A stretch of 64,000 nucleotides of DNA. Origin: Corynebacterium testudinoris (lineage in GTDB: Bacteria > Actinomycetota > Actinomycetes > Mycobacteriales > Mycobacteriaceae). How positions within the stretch are numbered: position 1 is the stretch's first letter; every line of letters begins with the position of its first letter. Below the pieces are notes generated by a model. The model was not told the DNA's origin and made no database searches. It was given only the letters and a program-made list of their open reading frames with translations. The stretch spans positions 806,001 through 870,000 of the forward strand of contig NZ_CP011545.1 of assembly GCF_001021045.1 (NCBI RefSeq), in the 5' to 3' direction. The position numbers were made by a program, and so were the translations under genes. This document shows positions 62,344-64,000 of this stretch, piece after piece.

Positions 62344-63780
62344 TCACTGGAGCCAAAAAGAGGGGGAGAGGATGGTTCGCTCGTCAAGCAACTCGCAGAT
62401 CGGCAAGATCACGCTGATTCCCGCCAGTTCAGGAGGTGGGGAGGCACATTCCGATAAGTTCCACCGCTGGTAGAAATCAGCCGTGTCCTGGAACAGAGAC
62501 TTCTCAAAAGAATCGCTGACACCGGCGCTTGGGTGAGCGATTCCACTCAGGTCCACAAGCAGTACCTGTTGGTTCGGTGGAGCAGCGGTCTTCAACAGGG
62601 CAACATCGGTGTGAGGTCGTTGGCATAGCCAGAGTGCCGTGGGGTGATGATTTACTATTTCAGGACCTGAAGGCAAATGAATGATGCACCGAAGTGCCCC
62701 TGATCGGACTAAACTTCGACGAATAAACGCTTGTTCTTCGTCGACGGTGGACAGGGACTCTGGTGAGAGGACCACTGCAGCGACTCCACCAGGACGAAGG
62801 TGATGGATCGCTATCTGCAGCCAGGCGAAATAAGCGGGGTTGGGGATAGCAGAACCAAACTCCCACCGAGGATCCAGCATGACGTATTCAAGTCCGGAAT
62901 CCATGAAGTTTGCGGGCGGGTAGCTGATTGAGAAGTCACAGCGCAACCCGGGATGCAGCTCCCGCAGAAACCACCAACCGCCCGGACCGTTTCCATCGTC
63001 CAAGTACGGCACAAACGCGTCGTCCAGAGGGCCTATTCCAAGGTCGATGGTCGTATTGCGGACGAGTGCTTGTTCCTGTGCCTGGCGCCACCGGACACGA
63101 TCGTTTTCTTGCCCGTATAGGTCAAGTCGGCCGTTGATTCCCGCTGTGGCCTGCTGGTAGGCATCTAGCTCAAATAGTAGCTGGCCGGATCTTGTGCATG
63201 GGTCGAATACGGACCCTTGACGGGGCCGCAACAATTCCGCGATGAGCCTACGTACGGATGCAGGAGGGGGAGGGCCGAGGAAATCGGGCTGAGTGTTCTG
63301 CGTCGTTTGCTCAAGGATGAATTGGTAGAGATCAGCAATAGTCACACTTGCGTGAGGCTTCTCACCAATTCGAGAATCGGAGATCAAGGAAACCACGTCA
63401 GCTACTACTGGCGGGGGTACATCGTTCGGAAGCGGATCTTCAGAAATGGCCAGGTGGTTGGGATATGCGCGGTTCAGATGCGTGCGAATGAGAGATCGGA
63501 CCAGATGGTACTGCTCCGCAGATTCTCGGCTTTGAAGTTCATCCCACAGTGGTGGCTGCGTACGTTCCACAATTGATCGCAACGCAAGCAACGTCAATGC
63601 GGTGGAGGGAATATTCGTACTTCGAGCGCTGTGACCCAGATCAATGATGCTCTTCCACAACTCGTCCACAACGTGCGAGTGACATTGAGTTCCCGATTGC
63701 TTTTCCAACGTCGCACACCCTTCCCTGAGTATGACAGCAATGTTAAGCCAACTTGGAACCTTCGCGGCGTCGATAAGCAA
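62344..63780 (-). CDS. Divergent N-6 adenine DNA methylase-like protein (HsdM family)
   Basis: The 478-residue protein has HsdM-type architecture. A helical N-terminal region (about 150 residues) precedes the motif I segment SVFDPCTRSGQLLFELDAY (191-207), where family members usually have DPaCGtG; the glycine-rich part is partly lost. The catalytic NPPF motif appears as SYPPANF (286-292). TTG 63780 gives the whole frame; TTG 63708, with GGGAAGG upstream, is an alternative start. No restriction or specificity subunit is seen nearby. It may bind DNA without methylating. Confidence 0.6.
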   Translation of the reverse strand: MLIDAAKVPSWLNIAVILREGCATLEKQSGTQCHSHVVDELWKSIIDLGHSARSTNIPSTALTLLALRSIVERTQPPLWDELQSRESAEQYHLVRSLIRTHLNRAYPNHLAISEDPLPNDVPPPVVADVVSLISDSRIGEKPHASVTIADLYQFILEQTTQNTQPDFLGPPPPASVRRLIAELLRPRQGSVFDPCTRSGQLLFELDAYQQATAGINGRLDLYGQENDRVRWRQAQEQALVRNTTIDLGIGPLDDAFVPYLDDGNGPGGWWFLRELHPGLRCDFSISYPPANFMDSGLEYVMLDPRWEFGSAIPNPAYFAWLQIAIHHLRPGGVAAVVLSPESLSTVDEEQAFIRRSLVRSGALRCIIHLPSGPEIVNHHPTALWLCQRPHTDVALLKTAAPPNQQVLLVDLSGIAHPSAGVSDSFEKSLFQDTADFYQRWNLSECASPPPELAGISVILPICELLDERTILSPSFWLQ

Positions 63781-63783
63781 AAA

Positions 63784-63808
63784 AGCCTGACCGCAGTGCG
63801 GTCAGGCT
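63784..63808 (-). terminator. Terminator of the truncated last gene
   Basis: Perfect 11-base arms AGCCTGACCGC and GCGGTCAGGCT around a 3-nt loop, followed on the minus strand by TTTTTTGC. It ends the minus-strand gene at 63823-64000 and lies immediately upstream of the methylase-like frame. Confidence 0.9.
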
Positions 63809-63822
63809 GGGGCGAAGAAGTG

Positions 63823-64000
63823 CTAAATGACGATGGGTTCGCCGTCGACGGTGAGGGCGGTGAAGACAAGCCCGTTGACGCCCTGGATCGGGACGGAAAG
63901 CTCTACCTCAACGTCCTCGGTGGTTTCGAACGTGCCGTCGGCGCAGGTCGGATCGCAGGTGTTGGTCTCGCGGGAGGCAACGCCGGTGGCGGTCTCCGCG
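63823..64000 (-). CDS. Hypothetical protein, C-terminal part (partial)
   Basis: The last 58 residues are visible, from ...[18 protein letters not shown] to [10 protein letters not shown] and a TAG stop. Two closely spaced cysteines (CDPTC) and an alternating beta pattern suggest a small extracytoplasmic or metal-binding domain, but no family can be named. The start lies beyond the window. Confidence 0.5.
   Translation of the reverse strand, partial: AETATGVASRETNTCDPTCADGTFETTEDVEVELSVPIQGVNGLVFTALTVDGEPIVI

Overview
The window is a chromosomal stretch from a high-GC Gram-positive bacterium, almost certainly a Corynebacterium. Several features point there: divergent aceB/aceA with RamA-, RamB- and GlxR-like sites between them, a long gapB-type glyceraldehyde-3-phosphate dehydrogenase next to paired pth genes and rplY, LGFP cell-wall repeats, a DUF222/HNH protein, an eno-ftsB-DUF501-ppx block, a choice-of-anchor M surface protein and a choppy core gene order. 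Genes are dense, often overlap by 4 nt (ATGA/GTGA) and lie on both strands.

Layout. 1-5.1 kb: end of a PucR-type regulator, a small monooxygenase, ppk2, a membrane protein, a HAD phosphatase, a 3-hydroxyisobutyryl-CoA hydrolase-like enzyme and a duplicated-domain hypothetical. 5.1-9.7 kb: glyoxylate shunt (aceB, aceA) and rraA. 9.7-12.2 kb: an AT-richer accessory patch with a dead IS3-type orfA fragment, an LGFP-repeat secreted protein split by an in-frame TGA, and a small membrane protein. 12.2-22.8 kb: a catabolic cluster (below). 22.8-26.3 kb: prfC, an FMN reductase, an 82-bp inverted repeat, and a membrane protein/XRE regulator pair. 26.4-37.8 kb: core genes, including two pth paralogues, gapB, rplY, prs and glmU. 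37.8-46.5 kb: a Tat/lipobox multicopper oxidase, tRNA-Gln, a TetR regulator, mfd and feoABC. 46.6-54.8 kb: an HNH protein, an APC permease, mazG, a transglycosylase, eno, ftsB, DUF501, ppx and tRNA-Leu. 54.8-57.0 kb: an M23-like protein and an AbiE toxin-antitoxin pair. 57.1-64 kb: a surface-anchored protein with a Zur-like site, two CNNM/CBS proteins, a Bax-inhibitor-type protein, a divergent N6-adenine methylase-like protein and a truncated gene.

The most interesting system is 12184-22844. It encodes, on two facing transcription units around a GntR/FCD regulator, an FAD-dependent amine/imino-acid oxidase, an antiquitin-type (ALDH7) aminoadipate-semialdehyde dehydrogenase, a Glu/Leu/Phe/Val-type amino acid dehydrogenase, a DUF1338 2-oxoadipate dioxygenase/decarboxylase (HglS), a YdiJ-type FAD/Fe-S D-2-hydroxyglutarate dehydrogenase and an AGCS amino acid symporter. 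Read as a pathway this is pipecolate (or lysine-derived piperideine-6-carboxylate) -> 2-aminoadipate -> 2-oxoadipate -> D-2-hydroxyglutarate -> 2-oxoglutarate. Two near-identical operators (GGTTAT-NN-ATAACC followed by GCTAAG) sit exactly at the two promoters, suggesting one GntR-controlled regulon. The enzyme families are clear from sequence; the substrate and the order of steps are inference.
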